A stretch of DNA of 64,000 nucleotides from Candidatus Arcticimaribacter forsetii (GCF_910589745.1 NZ_OU342399.1:682001-746000), one strand, 5' to 3'; shown: positions 50,101 to 59,029, counted from the first letter of the stretch. Notes: generated from the letters alone by a model not told the origin. Numbers and translations are program-made.

Positions 50101-50129
50101 AAAAAATACTTAGTATAAATATTTGTCAA
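50101..50129 (-). promoter_or_regulatory. Candidate proteorhodopsin promoter (TTG-N18-TATTTTTT)
   Basis: On the minus strand a TTG within TTTTTGAC (50127-50129) is followed by 18 bases and TATTTTTT, a -7 box with one mismatch to TAnnTTTG. It would give a leader of about 40 bases. The match is imperfect. Confidence 0.35.
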
Positions 50130-50156
50130 AAATTTAACCTAAAAATTGAAAATTCC

Positions 50157-51044
50157 TTGATTTTACAGAATAAAATTTATCAGATTACTATTATTTTAAC
50201 ACTTTTATTGATCCTATTAGGATACTTTCTTAATGCAAGTTTCACGGACTTTATAGCACTATTTTTTATTCTCACAGCTGGAATAATTCATGGGGCAAAT
50301 GATATCCGTTTATTGCAGAAAAAATATCAAAGCACCCAATTCAATTTTTTTATAATGCTACTTTTATTTTACGTTTTTGTAGTTGTAGCAGGTGCAATTC
50401 TGTTTTTTTATGTTCCTTCTGCTGCCCTTATCTTTTTTATTTTGTTTAGTGGCTTTCATTTTGGTCAACAGCATTGGTCTTCTTACTTGAATCGAAAAAA
50501 TAAAGAATCGTTTTTAAAACAAGTAGGTTATACTGTATATGGTTTGCTTGTGTTTGGTTTGTTGTTTAGTCTTCAAAGCTCAGATGTCTCTTTTGTTATT
50601 GAAAATATAACAGGAAAGGTCATCCATGAAGACGTTTACTATTACAGTGCTGTCTTTCTAATTTTATCCCATTGTATTTTATCTATTTTTCTTCCAGTGA
50701 GTTTCAAGGTTTTTGTAAAAGAATTAATAGTTCTGTTGTTGCTCGCGATTCTATTTGGAACAACGAGTCTACTGTTTTCATTTGGAGTTTATTTTGTTTT
50801 TTGGCACAGTATACCTTCAATTCGAGAACAATTAATTTATTTGGACGGGGAGGTGTCACTGAGAACTGTCAAGGGTTATGTCAGATCATCACTTGTATAT
50901 TGGCTTTTTTCTTTAATTGGTTTATTCTTGTTTTACTATTATTTGGATCTTGATTCTGAGTATTTCGTTCCTTTATTTTTCACCTTTCTAGCTGCCATTA
51001 CGTTTCCTCATACGGTAGTAATTGGGATGTTAAAAACAGAATAG
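50157..51044 (+). CDS. blh: Brp/Blh-family beta-carotene 15,15'-dioxygenase
   Basis: This membrane enzyme cleaves beta-carotene into two retinals for proteorhodopsin. The 295-residue protein is almost wholly hydrophobic, with about eight membrane segments. The histidines expected to hold the iron are present: His45 in IIHGANDIRL, His101 and His106 in GFHFGQQHW, His217 in VFWHSIPS, and a further His285 in FPHTVVIG. The start is a TTG; no ATG lies upstream in frame, and the next in-frame ATG would remove the first helix and His45. The gene is 102 bases from, and divergent to, proteorhodopsin, so the two form one functional locus. Confidence 0.93.
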   Translation: MILQNKIYQITIILTLLLILLGYFLNASFTDFIALFFILTAGIIHGANDIRLLQKKYQSTQFNFFIMLLLFYVFVVVAGAILFFYVPSAALIFFILFSGFHFGQQHWSSYLNRKNKESFLKQVGYTVYGLLVFGLLFSLQSSDVSFVIENITGKVIHEDVYYYSAVFLILSHCILSIFLPVSFKVFVKELIVLLLLAILFGTTSLLFSFGVYFVFWHSIPSIREQLIYLDGEVSLRTVKGYVRSSLVYWLFSLIGLFLFYYYLDLDSEYFVPLFFTFLAAITFPHTVVIGMLKTE

Positions 51045-51092
51045 ATGATTAAATTCTGTATTAGAAAGCTCATTCAATTCCCTGAAAAAAAG

Positions 51093-51100
51093 TAAATTTG
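51093..51100 (+). promoter_or_regulatory. Promoter -7 box for ffh-folD (TAAATTTG)
   Basis: An exact TAnnTTTG match 19 bases before the ffh ATG. Confidence 0.68.
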
Positions 51101-51119
51101 TATTAATAAATGTATATAA

Positions 51120-52448
51120 ATGTTCGATAATTTAAGCGGTAAGTTAGATAAAGCTTTCCAGGTCCTAAAGGGCCACGGTAAAATCACTGAAATTAATGTT
51201 GCAGAGACTTTAAAAGAAGTTAGACGTGCGTTACTTGACGCCGATGTTAACTTTAAAATCGCAAAGGATTTTACCAAAAGAGTTAAGGAAAAAGCTTTAG
51301 GTCAAGAAGTTTTAACAACTTTAAATCCAGGTCAGTTATTAGTTAAGATTGTAAAGGATGAGCTAACTGAGTTGATGGGTGGTGAGGTTGCTGGAGTTAA
51401 TTTATCTTCCAAACCTAGTGTTATATTAATGTCGGGTCTTCAGGGTTCTGGAAAAACAACTTTTTCGGGGAAACTGGCATTACATTTAAAGAACAAAAAA
51501 TCTAAAAACCCATTATTAGTTGCCTGTGATGTATATCGTCCAGCAGCAATAGACCAGTTAACGATTGTTGCGGATCAGGTAGGTGCAGCTATTTATAAAG
51601 ATACTGAAGAAAAAAATCCAGTAAAAATTGCACAAGCAGGTATTGCATATGCAAAAGCTAATAAGCATGATGTTGTTATTGTAGATACCGCAGGTCGTTT
51701 AGCGGTTGATGAAGTTCTGATGAAAGAAATTTCAGAAATTCATAAAGCTGTAAATCCGGACGAAACATTATTTGTTGTTGATTCTATGACAGGTCAGGAT
51801 GCTGTAAATACAGCAAAAGCCTTCAATGATTTATTGAATTTTGATGGTGTAATTCTTACTAAACTAGATGGAGATACTCGAGGGGGTGCAGCACTTTCTA
51901 TTAAGACCGTAGTTAATAAACCTATCAAATTCATAGGAACAGGAGAAAAAATGGAAGCTTTAGATGTTTTCTATCCAGATCGTATGGCAGATCGAATCCT
52001 TGGAATGGGAGACGTAGTTTCTTTAGTAGAAAGAGCCCAAGAGCAATTCGACCAAGAAGAAGCTCGAAAAATAAGTAAAAAGATTGCTAAAAATCAGTTC
52101 GGTTTTGATGATTTTCTTTCTCAAATTCAACAGGTTAAGAAAATGGGAAACATGAAAGACCTTATGGGAATGATACCTGGAGTTGGGAAAGCGATTAAAG
52201 ATGTAGACATAGATGATGATGCCTTTAAATATATAGAAGCAATGATTGGCTCTATGACACCAAAAGAAAGATCAAATCCTGATTTACTCAATATGAACCG
52301 TAAGAAAAGAATTGCAAAAGGTTCTGGGCGTGATTTAAGCGAAGTAAATCAGATGGTTAAGCAATTTCATCAGATGAGTAAAATGATGAAGATGATGCAA
52401 GGAGGAAAAGGAAAACAAATGATGCAGATGATGCAAGGATTACGATAA
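51120..52448 (+). CDS. ffh: Signal recognition particle protein Ffh
   Basis: Ffh is the GTPase that recognises signal sequences and delivers ribosomes to FtsY and SecY. The 442 residues show the N domain, the G domain (GLQGSGKTTFSGKL, DVYRPAAIDQL, DTAGRL, TKLDGDTRGGAALS) and the methionine-rich M domain ending in KMMKMMQGGKGKQMMQMM. It lies nine bases before folD. Confidence 0.98.
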   Translation: MFDNLSGKLDKAFQVLKGHGKITEINVAETLKEVRRALLDADVNFKIAKDFTKRVKEKALGQEVLTTLNPGQLLVKIVKDELTELMGGEVAGVNLSSKPSVILMSGLQGSGKTTFSGKLALHLKNKKSKNPLLVACDVYRPAAIDQLTIVADQVGAAIYKDTEEKNPVKIAQAGIAYAKANKHDVVIVDTAGRLAVDEVLMKEISEIHKAVNPDETLFVVDSMTGQDAVNTAKAFNDLLNFDGVILTKLDGDTRGGAALSIKTVVNKPIKFIGTGEKMEALDVFYPDRMADRILGMGDVVSLVERAQEQFDQEEARKISKKIAKNQFGFDDFLSQIQQVKKMGNMKDLMGMIPGVGKAIKDVDIDDDAFKYIEAMIGSMTPKERSNPDLLNMNRKKRIAKGSGRDLSEVNQMVKQFHQMSKMMKMMQGGKGKQMMQMMQGLR

Positions 52449-52456
52449 TAATAGAT

Positions 52457-53335
52457 ATGACAATACTAGACGGAAAAAAAACCTCGCAAGAGATCAAGGA
52501 AGAAATTAAAGTAACAGTTACCTCTATGAAAGAACGTGGGGAACGTGTTCCTCACCTAGCAGCCGTATTGGTTGGGAACGATGGAGCTAGTTTAACTTAT
52601 GTTGGAAGTAAAGTTAGATCTTGTGAACAAATTGGATTTGAATCTACCCTTATTCGTTTAGAAGAGGAAATATCAGAAGAAGAACTGTTACTTCAGATAG
52701 ACCAACTAAATAAAGACAAAACCTTAGATGGTTACATTGTACAATTACCTTTACCAAAACACATAAACGAGGAACGTATTTTACTTGCTATTGATCCAAA
52801 GAAAGATGTAGATGGTTTTCATCCTGCAAATTTCGGAAGAATGGCATTGGATTTAGATGCATTTATTCCAGCAACTCCGTTTGGTATTATACAATTATTG
52901 GAGCGTTATGAAGTTCCAACCTCTGGAAAGCACTGTGTTGTAGTAGGAAGAAGTCATATCGTGGGAAGGCCCATTAGTATATTAATGAGTCAAAAAGGAC
53001 CTGCAGGAGATGCTACAGTAACGGTAGCACATAGTAGAACCAAAAACTTATCTGAACTAACAAAACAAGCTGATATTATTGTGATGGCCTTAGGGATCCC
53101 TGAATATCTAACGGCAGATATGGTTAAAGAAGGGGCTACAATCATTGATGTAGGAATTACTCGTGTTGCTGATGAATCGCATCCAAAAGGTTATGTTATT
53201 AAAGGTGATGTTGCTTTTGACGAAGTGGCTGCGAAATCTAGTTTTATAACTCCTGTACCTGGCGGAGTAGGACCTATGACTATTGCTATGTTGCTTAAAA
53301 ACACCTTACTTGCTAGACAGTGGAATCAAGCTTAG
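52457..53335 (+). CDS. folD: Methylenetetrahydrofolate dehydrogenase/cyclohydrolase
   Basis: FolD is a bifunctional one-carbon enzyme that converts 5,10-methylene-THF to 10-formyl-THF with NADP. The 292 residues contain YVGSKVRSCEQIGFES with the catalytic Lys, the VDGFHPANFGRM segment, the nucleotide loop VVVGRSHIVGRPISILM and the C-terminal TPVPGGVGPMTIAMLL. It follows ffh, and its 3' end overlaps the convergent membrane-protein gene by 23 bases. Confidence 0.98.
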   Translation: MTILDGKKTSQEIKEEIKVTVTSMKERGERVPHLAAVLVGNDGASLTYVGSKVRSCEQIGFESTLIRLEEEISEEELLLQIDQLNKDKTLDGYIVQLPLPKHINEERILLAIDPKKDVDGFHPANFGRMALDLDAFIPATPFGIIQLLERYEVPTSGKHCVVVGRSHIVGRPISILMSQKGPAGDATVTVAHSRTKNLSELTKQADIIVMALGIPEYLTADMVKEGATIIDVGITRVADESHPKGYVIKGDVAFDEVAAKSSFITPVPGGVGPMTIAMLLKNTLLARQWNQA

Positions 53336-54197
53336 GATTCTCTATTGCATTGTAGATTATTAAAATTAATAGAGCGAAACTAACGCCTGTTAGAATCAAT
53401 ATGATGCTTAAAAACCCATCTGCTGAAAAAGATAAACGGATCAGTATAGTTGAGATTATAAATCCAGTGTTTCTGATTAATTTACTGTATTCCTCCGTGT
53501 AGCGGAATGAAATTAAAAGTATAATTACATCTGTTAAAATTAGTAGTGTAAAGAATTGATTAAAAAATACATTGTCAATGTTTTTAACATAACCATCCTT
53601 GTAAAGGTCAATTAGCCAATTGGATATTGATAAGGTAGAGGTTCCTATTAAAAGGGTTAATAATACCAAACTCACAACTTTTTTTGAACTAATAAAGCTT
53701 TTCAGCTTTGGGTCGGTGACCGTTCTTTTTGGCAATCTTTTTTTTCCTTTGTTAAATAGGAAAATTAGAAGGAAAAGGATTAAGAATCCTAATAAGTCTA
53801 CCATTAATTCTAAGTTATGTTGGCTTAAGTGCCAATCCCCTTGTAGGTCCATCAAGGGAATGTCTTTAAATATTTTTCTAATAACAATTAATGAAATTAT
53901 TTCGAATTGCTTTGAAACACAGGACGTGAAAGATCTGGGTAGATAAAATACAAGTAAGTAAACCTCGTAGATCAGAATTAAAGAAAATGGGGTGTAAATC
54001 GCAGTAATTGGATCATTTAAAAGTACACTTTGGTTGTTGGATAGGATTTCAAAATCCCATAACTTTAAAAAAATTAAGAGTAAGTGGACAAGAAATCCTA
54101 ATCCAGCCAATCCTAATATTATATACTCTAATCTTTTTCGAACCTTGTCTCCGAAAACTAACAAAAAAATCTTATTTACACTTTCTTTATACTCCAT
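53313..54197 (-). CDS. Polytopic membrane protein of unknown function
   Basis: The 294 residues have a soluble start with a basic stretch (FGDKVRKRLEY), then about seven hydrophobic helices and a charged loop near the middle (NKGKKRLPKRTVTDPK). Short motifs such as ITAIYTPFSLILIYEVYLLV and IVIRKIFKDIPLMD look conserved, but I cannot link them to a named family. No signal peptidase site is evident. It lies one base after the VOC gene and overlaps folD by 23 bases on the other strand. Function unknown. Confidence 0.78.
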   Translation of the reverse strand: MEYKESVNKIFLLVFGDKVRKRLEYIILGLAGLGFLVHLLLIFLKLWDFEILSNNQSVLLNDPITAIYTPFSLILIYEVYLLVFYLPRSFTSCVSKQFEIISLIVIRKIFKDIPLMDLQGDWHLSQHNLELMVDLLGFLILFLLIFLFNKGKKRLPKRTVTDPKLKSFISSKKVVSLVLLTLLIGTSTLSISNWLIDLYKDGYVKNIDNVFFNQFFTLLILTDVIILLISFRYTEEYSKLIRNTGFIISTILIRLSFSADGFLSIILILTGVSFALLILIIYNAIENPKLDSTV

Positions 54198-54619
54198 TAG
54201 ACAGCGAATAATTGGTTTCTATTTTTAAAACATTTAAACTCTAAGGCATTTCCAGATGGGTCATAAAAAAACAAAGTCATTTGTTCGCCGGGTTTGTCTT
54301 TGAATCTAAGATAGGGTTCAATTTCGAATTTAATATTCTTAGAAATAAGACGTTTGCTAAAATTTTGAAAATCATCCCAATTTAGAATAATTCCAAAATG
54401 AGGAACTGGAACAGACTTGCCATCTACTTCATTAAAGTGTTTATGGCCTTTAAAGTTTGTATCTTCATGAAGAACCAATTGGTGTCCAAAAAAATTGTAA
54501 TCTGCCCACTGTTCACTCGTTCTTCCATGGGAAAAGCCTAAAGTGTTTTCATAAAAATCCCTTGCGATTTTTAAATCATGAACCGGTATTGCTAGATGAA
54601 AAGGTGCTATTTTTTCCAT
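54197..54619 (-). CDS. VOC-family (glyoxalase/dioxygenase fold) protein
   Basis: The 140 residues form one paired beta-alpha-beta-beta-beta module: it opens FHLAIPVHDLKIARDFYENTLGF and closes FFYDPSGNALEFKCF. His7 (FHLAIP), a middle His region (VPHFGIIL) and the Glu in ALEFK are the usual metal ligands. The substrate is unknown; relatives include glyoxalase I and resistance proteins. It overlaps the next membrane-protein gene by one base. A near-match -7 box (TACCTTTA) lies four bases before its ATG. Confidence 0.88.
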   Translation of the reverse strand: MEKIAPFHLAIPVHDLKIARDFYENTLGFSHGRTSEQWADYNFFGHQLVLHEDTNFKGHKHFNEVDGKSVPVPHFGIILNWDDFQNFSKRLISKNIKFEIEPYLRFKDKPGEQMTLFFYDPSGNALEFKCFKNRNQLFAV

Positions 54620-54699
54620 AAATAAAGGTAGGCATTTTTAACTAAAACATTTTACATTTAATTTAGAGTTTTCTAAGATGTCTTTTTTCAAGATTAGAT

Positions 54700-54707
54700 T
54701 ATCTTTG
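54700..54707 (+). promoter_or_regulatory. Promoter -7 box for queE (TATCTTTG)
   Basis: An exact TAnnTTTG match that ends only four bases before the queE ATG, so the mRNA is likely leaderless. Confidence 0.65.
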
Positions 54708-54711
54708 ACGG

Positions 54712-55344
54712 ATGACAGAAAACGAACTAAAACAAAACGTGGATCAAGGTCTCTTTTTGCCATTAATGGAGGCATTTTACACCCTTCAAGGAGAAGGGTA
54801 TCATAAAGGTAGTGCTGCTTATTTTATACGAATTGGTGGATGTGATGTTGGATGTCATTGGTGTGATGTAAAAGAGAGTTGGGATGCTCAAAAACACCCA
54901 CCCACAGAAATAAAACATATTGTTGGGGAAGCGAAGAAATGGTCCGAAACCGTTGTAGTAACAGGGGGTGAACCTTTAATGTGGCCAATGGATCCTTTGA
55001 CAGATGAGCTCAAAAGAAAAGGGATTAGTACCCACATAGAAACTTCAGGGGCCTACGATTTAAGTGGTTCGTGGGATTGGTTTTGTTTGTCTCCCAAAAA
55101 GACAAAACTCCCAACAAAAGAGGCTTATAAAGCTGCAGATGAACTGAAGATGATTATTCATAATCAGAATGATTTTAAGTTTGCAGAAGAACAAGCTGCA
55201 AAAGTAGGAAAGGATTGTATTTTGTTTTTACAACCTGAATGGAGCAAACGAGATGAAATAATGCCAGAAATGGTAGATTATGTATTAAAAAATCCTCGTT
55301 GGAAAGTTTCTTTACAAACTCATAAGTATCTCAATATTCCTTAG
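54712..55344 (+). CDS. queE: 7-carboxy-7-deazaguanine synthase (radical SAM)
   Basis: QueE makes 7-carboxy-7-deazaguanine from 6-carboxytetrahydropterin in queuosine synthesis, with an iron-sulfur cluster and S-adenosylmethionine. The 210 residues contain the cluster motif GCDVGCHWCD (Cys44, Cys48, Cys51), the family's LQGEG near the N terminus (FYTLQGEGYHKGSAAYF), and VTGGEPLMWP. Other queuosine genes are not nearby. Its TAG overlaps the stop of the convergent methyltransferase by four bases. Confidence 0.95.
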   Translation: MTENELKQNVDQGLFLPLMEAFYTLQGEGYHKGSAAYFIRIGGCDVGCHWCDVKESWDAQKHPPTEIKHIVGEAKKWSETVVVTGGEPLMWPMDPLTDELKRKGISTHIETSGAYDLSGSWDWFCLSPKKTKLPTKEAYKAADELKMIIHNQNDFKFAEEQAAKVGKDCILFLQPEWSKRDEIMPEMVDYVLKNPRWKVSLQTHKYLNIP

Positions 55345-56048
55345 AACTTCAACTGCGCTAGGTAGTCGTAATTTTCTCCTTCTTCAATTACAGTAAATTT
55401 GAACCCACAGTTGGTGGCAATTTCTTCAAGTCGTTTTGGATCAATATAAAGCCAAGGAAACTCTTCACTTTCTTTATTGAATTCAATACCAAATGATACT
55501 TCTCCGTAATAAATTTCATCTTCTTTCCAAAGCGTAATATCCTCCTCGTCGAATAGATAAATTAGGTCTGAAGAATCCACTAAAATTGATCCATTAGGAG
55601 CTAATAATGTTTTAAGATGATTTAATAACCTAGGAACTTCTTCTAAAGTATTTCCGATTCCCATCCCGTTCATTAACAGTAGTATAGTGTCAAAATTTCC
55701 GTCTTTAAAATCCCAAATGGATTTACAGATTACGTTGGTTACACCTCTTTTTTTAGCTACGGAAATAGCTCCCATAGATATATCAAGTGCTATAACTTCC
55801 ATGCTTCCTTTATTTTGAAGATAAAGACTATGACTTCCCGATCCACAACCCACGTCAAGAATTTTCCCTCTAGCTAGTTCTAGGGCTTTTTTTTCTATTA
55901 CAGGCATGTCTTCAAAACTCCTGAAAAAGTAAGACAAAGGAACGTGATCTTCTTCCGTGAGATTAGTCCAAGTGGTTAACTTCTGGTTTTTTGGGTTTAG
56001 AAAATAATCTTCAAGAGCTTTTCCAAAAATGTCGGTTTGTAGTTTCAA
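55341..56048 (-). CDS. Class I SAM-dependent methyltransferase
   Basis: The 235-residue protein has a Rossmann methyltransferase core: the SAM loop ILDVGCGSGSHSLYLQ, acidic strand end VIALDIS, and LLLMNGMGIGNTLEEVPRLL for the later motifs. The flanking regions (YFRSFEDMPVIEKKALELA) do not identify a substrate. It stands alone, convergent with queE and divergent from the cysteine-cluster gene. Target unknown. Confidence 0.88.
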   Translation of the reverse strand: MKLQTDIFGKALEDYFLNPKNQKLTTWTNLTEEDHVPLSYFFRSFEDMPVIEKKALELARGKILDVGCGSGSHSLYLQNKGSMEVIALDISMGAISVAKKRGVTNVICKSIWDFKDGNFDTILLLMNGMGIGNTLEEVPRLLNHLKTLLAPNGSILVDSSDLIYLFDEEDITLWKEDEIYYGEVSFGIEFNKESEEFPWLYIDPKRLEEIATNCGFKFTVIEEGENYDYLAQLKF

Positions 56049-56077
56049 ATTATTGTAATTTTACTGAAAAGATTTAA

Positions 56078-56572
56078 ATGCAAGAACGCCTACTTTCACT
56101 TCCCAAGGATGCCAAAGATAAGGCAACTGAATCAAAAAAGTTTTTTAATAAGCTTAAAAAAAGAGTGCCTAAAAATCTTGATTCAAGAGTTGAAGAAATT
56201 CATGATGAAGTTTTTGAAAAAACCGATTGTATGTCTTGTGCCAACTGTTGTAAGACAACGGGGCCATTGTTTTTAAGACAGGATATTGCGAGAATTTCTA
56301 AGTTTTTAGGTTTGAAACCTGCGCAATTCGAAGAAAAATATTTACGGATTGACGAAGATAATGACTGGGTTCTTAAGCAGGTTCCTTGTTCTTTTTTAGG
56401 AGCAGACGACGCCTGTTCTATCTATGATGTACGTCCAAAAGCTTGTCAAGAATTTCCACATACGGATCGTAAAAAGATTTATCAGATTGCAGATTTAACA
56501 ATTACGAATACTGCTATTTGTCCCGCTGCTTTTGATGTTGTAGAGCGAATGAAAGCTTCAATTAAACTCTAA
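56078..56572 (+). CDS. YkgJ-family cysteine-cluster protein
   Basis: The 164 residues carry the family's metal-binding pattern: CMSCANCC (Cys51, 54, 57, 58), then CSFLGADDACSIYDVRPKACQEFPH and a final CPAAFDVV. Such proteins bind zinc or an iron-sulfur cluster; their reaction is not established. The N-terminal 45 residues are basic and helical. The TAA overlaps the stop of the convergent muramidase gene by four bases. Confidence 0.9.
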   Translation: MQERLLSLPKDAKDKATESKKFFNKLKKRVPKNLDSRVEEIHDEVFEKTDCMSCANCCKTTGPLFLRQDIARISKFLGLKPAQFEEKYLRIDEDNDWVLKQVPCSFLGADDACSIYDVRPKACQEFPHTDRKKIYQIADLTITNTAICPAAFDVVERMKASIKL

Positions 56573-57753
56573 TCTTCATACAGTAAATATTTTGAACGCA
56601 TCTTTTTGAAATGTTCTAATTTTGGTTTCCAGCTTGCTCTGATTTTTTCTTCTGATAAACCCATTTCTATTTGTTGCTGTAAGGTGTTTGTTCCTGCAAT
56701 CCTCTTGAATCCATCAAAGAAAAACTTTTCTTTATCAAGAATCATTTCATAAGCATTTAAGAGCCATTTGATTTCTATTTTATCCAGTCTCTTTTCCTTT
56801 CTTAAATCGGTTCCGTAACAAATTACATCTTCTTGTTTTGGGTACTTAGCACCAAAATTAGGCTGAGGTTTGAAATAAAAAGTTTCGTTTTTAAAGTCAG
56901 GATGTCCAAAGATTTGAAATTGCATTTCAGTTCCTCTTCCGATACTAACTGGAGTTTGTTCCAATAAACAAAGGCTAGGGTACAGATTAACTGAGGTATC
57001 GTTAGGAAGGTTTGGAGAAGGTCTTACTGCGAGAGAATATGGGGTTTTATGAGTGTAGTTTTTTATTGGAACAACTTTAAATTTACATTTAATTTTGTTT
57101 TCAAGCCATCCTTCTTCATTAATCATTTTTGCATATTCACCAAGTGTTAAGCCGTATACAATAGGTACGTTATGCATTCCTAGAAAACTTTTAAATTCAT
57201 TTTCTAAAACCGGTCCGTCAACATAATGTGCATTTGGATTTGGACGATCAAGAATTAATAAACTAATGTTGTTTTCAGCACAAGCTTCCATTACCAGATG
57301 TAAAGTTGATAAGTAGGTATAGAACCGTACACCAACATCTTGAATGTCAAATACAATAACATCAATGTCTTTTAGGTCTTCGGGTTGAGGTTTTTTGTGT
57401 TTTCCATGAAGAGAAATTAGGGGTAATTGGGTCTTTGGGTCAATGGTGTTTTCAAAATCTTCTCCGTTATCTGCTTCACTTCTAAATCCATGTTCAGGAG
57501 CAAAAACTTTTTTAATATCAATGTTGTGTGCAAGCAAGCTGTCTATTAAATGGACTGACTTTCCGTTGTTTATAATTAAACTTGAAGCGTGTGCAACAAC
57601 TCCAATTTTTTTCTCTTTTATTAAGGGAAGGTAGGATTCAGTTTGAGCTGCACCAACTTTGATTTGAGCTTTCGAGGGATTTATGAAAAATACACTGAGT
57701 AAAAACCATAATAAAAATGTATTTTTGAAAGTAACAACCATAGGATTACTCAT
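56569..57753 (-). CDS. DUF1343 / NamZ-like exo-beta-N-acetylmuramidase
   Basis: NamZ-type enzymes release terminal MurNAc from peptidoglycan fragments. The 394 residues start with a signal peptide (NTFLLWFLLSVFF, cleavage near SKAQ), so the enzyme is exported. Family stretches are APEHGFRSEADNGE, DIQDVGVRFYTYLSTLH, LDRPNPNAHYVDGPVLE, YGLTLGEYAKMIN and SIGRGTEMQFQIFGHP. An alternative start is the ATG four codons in (MVVTFK). The gene begins back to back with the permease gene, with no bases between. Function is taken from characterised relatives and is inferred here. Confidence 0.9.
   Translation of the reverse strand: MSNPMVVTFKNTFLLWFLLSVFFINPSKAQIKVGAAQTESYLPLIKEKKIGVVAHASSLIINNGKSVHLIDSLLAHNIDIKKVFAPEHGFRSEADNGEDFENTIDPKTQLPLISLHGKHKKPQPEDLKDIDVIVFDIQDVGVRFYTYLSTLHLVMEACAENNISLLILDRPNPNAHYVDGPVLENEFKSFLGMHNVPIVYGLTLGEYAKMINEEGWLENKIKCKFKVVPIKNYTHKTPYSLAVRPSPNLPNDTSVNLYPSLCLLEQTPVSIGRGTEMQFQIFGHPDFKNETFYFKPQPNFGAKYPKQEDVICYGTDLRKEKRLDKIEIKWLLNAYEMILDKEKFFFDGFKRIAGTNTLQQQIEMGLSEEKIRASWKPKLEHFKKMRSKYLLYED
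57720..57727 (+). promoter_or_regulatory. Candidate -7 box for the ABC permease (TATTTTTG)
   Basis: An exact TAnnTTTG match 26 bases before the permease TTG start; it lies inside the signal-peptide codons of the divergent muramidase gene. Confidence 0.55.
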
Positions 57754-58989
57754 TTGAATTTCGGATTATTTTTAGCGCACAGAATGCGCAGTCAAAGCAA
57801 CGATAAAAGTAGTGCATCGAGTCGGATTATAAAAATCGCGATCACTGCAATTGCCTTGGGTATTGTTATGATGTTAATTTCTTTATCTACGAGTCTAGGT
57901 CTACAACAAGAAATAAGAAATAAAATCATTGCTTTTAGTGGACAAATTTTGATAACACCTTTCGAAAATAACAATTCTAAGACTTCAACTAAATCAATAA
58001 GTTCTTCTGATTTAAATATAGATAATTGGTATAATTCTGAGCAGATAGATCATATTCATAAAACCATAAACAAAGCAGCTCTTGTTAAGTCTAAAACTGA
58101 TTTTGAAGGCCTTATTGTAAAAGGAGTGGGGAATGATTATGAGTGGAGTGGTTTGGAGCCTTATTTAATCAAAGGAGTCTTTCCGGACACCAAAAGTAAA
58201 TTAAATAATGAGGTTTTGCTTTCCGAAACTTTAGCTCGAAAATTGAATGTTCAGCTAGGAGATAAAATAACTGCTTATTTTCAGAGTAAAGTTTCTACAG
58301 GGGCACCAAACACTAGATATTTTAAAGTAGTAGGGTTTTACGAAACAGGTTTTCCTGATTTTGATACGGCATATATGTTTGCTGATGTAAGGCATTTACA
58401 AAGAATTAATAAATGGAATTCCGACGAGTTTGGAGCTGTAGAGGTTTTTTTAAAAAATGATACAAAGTTAGATCTTCTAAATTCTAAAATATACAATCAA
58501 TTACCACCCCATATTGATAGTGTTTCAGCTGAAAATATTTATCCAAGTATTTTTGAATGGATTTCATTATTTGATTTTAATGTTGCAATTATTCTGACTT
58601 TAATGATTTTGGTTGGAACTCTTAATATGGCTACAGCGCTTTTGGTTTTGATTCTTGAACGTTCCAAGATGATTGGATTGTTAAAGGCTATGGGGGCTGG
58701 TAACAAGTTAATTCAGCAAGTGTTTATGTGGAATGCATTTTATATAATAATTAAGGGTTTGTTTATTGGGAATTTGATAGGATTGTTTTTGATTATGGGG
58801 CAGAAATATTTCAAGTGGCTTCATTTAGATCCGGCAACTTATTATGTTGCTGATGTTCCTGTTTTATTGTCTTTTTCTAATTTTGTATTTCTAAATTTAG
58901 GGGTTTTGTTTGTCTGTACTTTACTGTTGTATATTCCTTCTTTGGTTGTAACAAAAATAGATCCCTCCAAGGTTATGCGGGTTCAGTGA
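57754..58989 (+). CDS. FtsX/LolE-like ABC transporter permease
   Basis: The 411-residue inner-membrane protein has the MacB/FtsX layout: one N-terminal helix (IIKIAITAIALGIVMMLISL), a large periplasmic domain of about 220 residues, and three C-terminal helices (about 275-400). Members include LolE/LolC, which release lipoproteins toward the outer membrane. The TTG start is chosen because it gives MNFGLFLAHRM, matching relatives; the next ATG (57784) would cut this conserved segment. No ATPase gene is adjacent, so its partner must be elsewhere. Lipoprotein release is likely but not proven. Confidence 0.87.
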   Translation: MNFGLFLAHRMRSQSNDKSSASSRIIKIAITAIALGIVMMLISLSTSLGLQQEIRNKIIAFSGQILITPFENNNSKTSTKSISSSDLNIDNWYNSEQIDHIHKTINKAALVKSKTDFEGLIVKGVGNDYEWSGLEPYLIKGVFPDTKSKLNNEVLLSETLARKLNVQLGDKITAYFQSKVSTGAPNTRYFKVVGFYETGFPDFDTAYMFADVRHLQRINKWNSDEFGAVEVFLKNDTKLDLLNSKIYNQLPPHIDSVSAENIYPSIFEWISLFDFNVAIILTLMILVGTLNMATALLVLILERSKMIGLLKAMGAGNKLIQQVFMWNAFYIIIKGLFIGNLIGLFLIMGQKYFKWLHLDPATYYVADVPVLLSFSNFVFLNLGVLFVCTLLLYIPSLVVTKIDPSKVMRVQ

Positions 58990-59029
58990 TTTTTAACGAT
59001 TTAAAAGAATTTAACTGACTGATTTGTTG

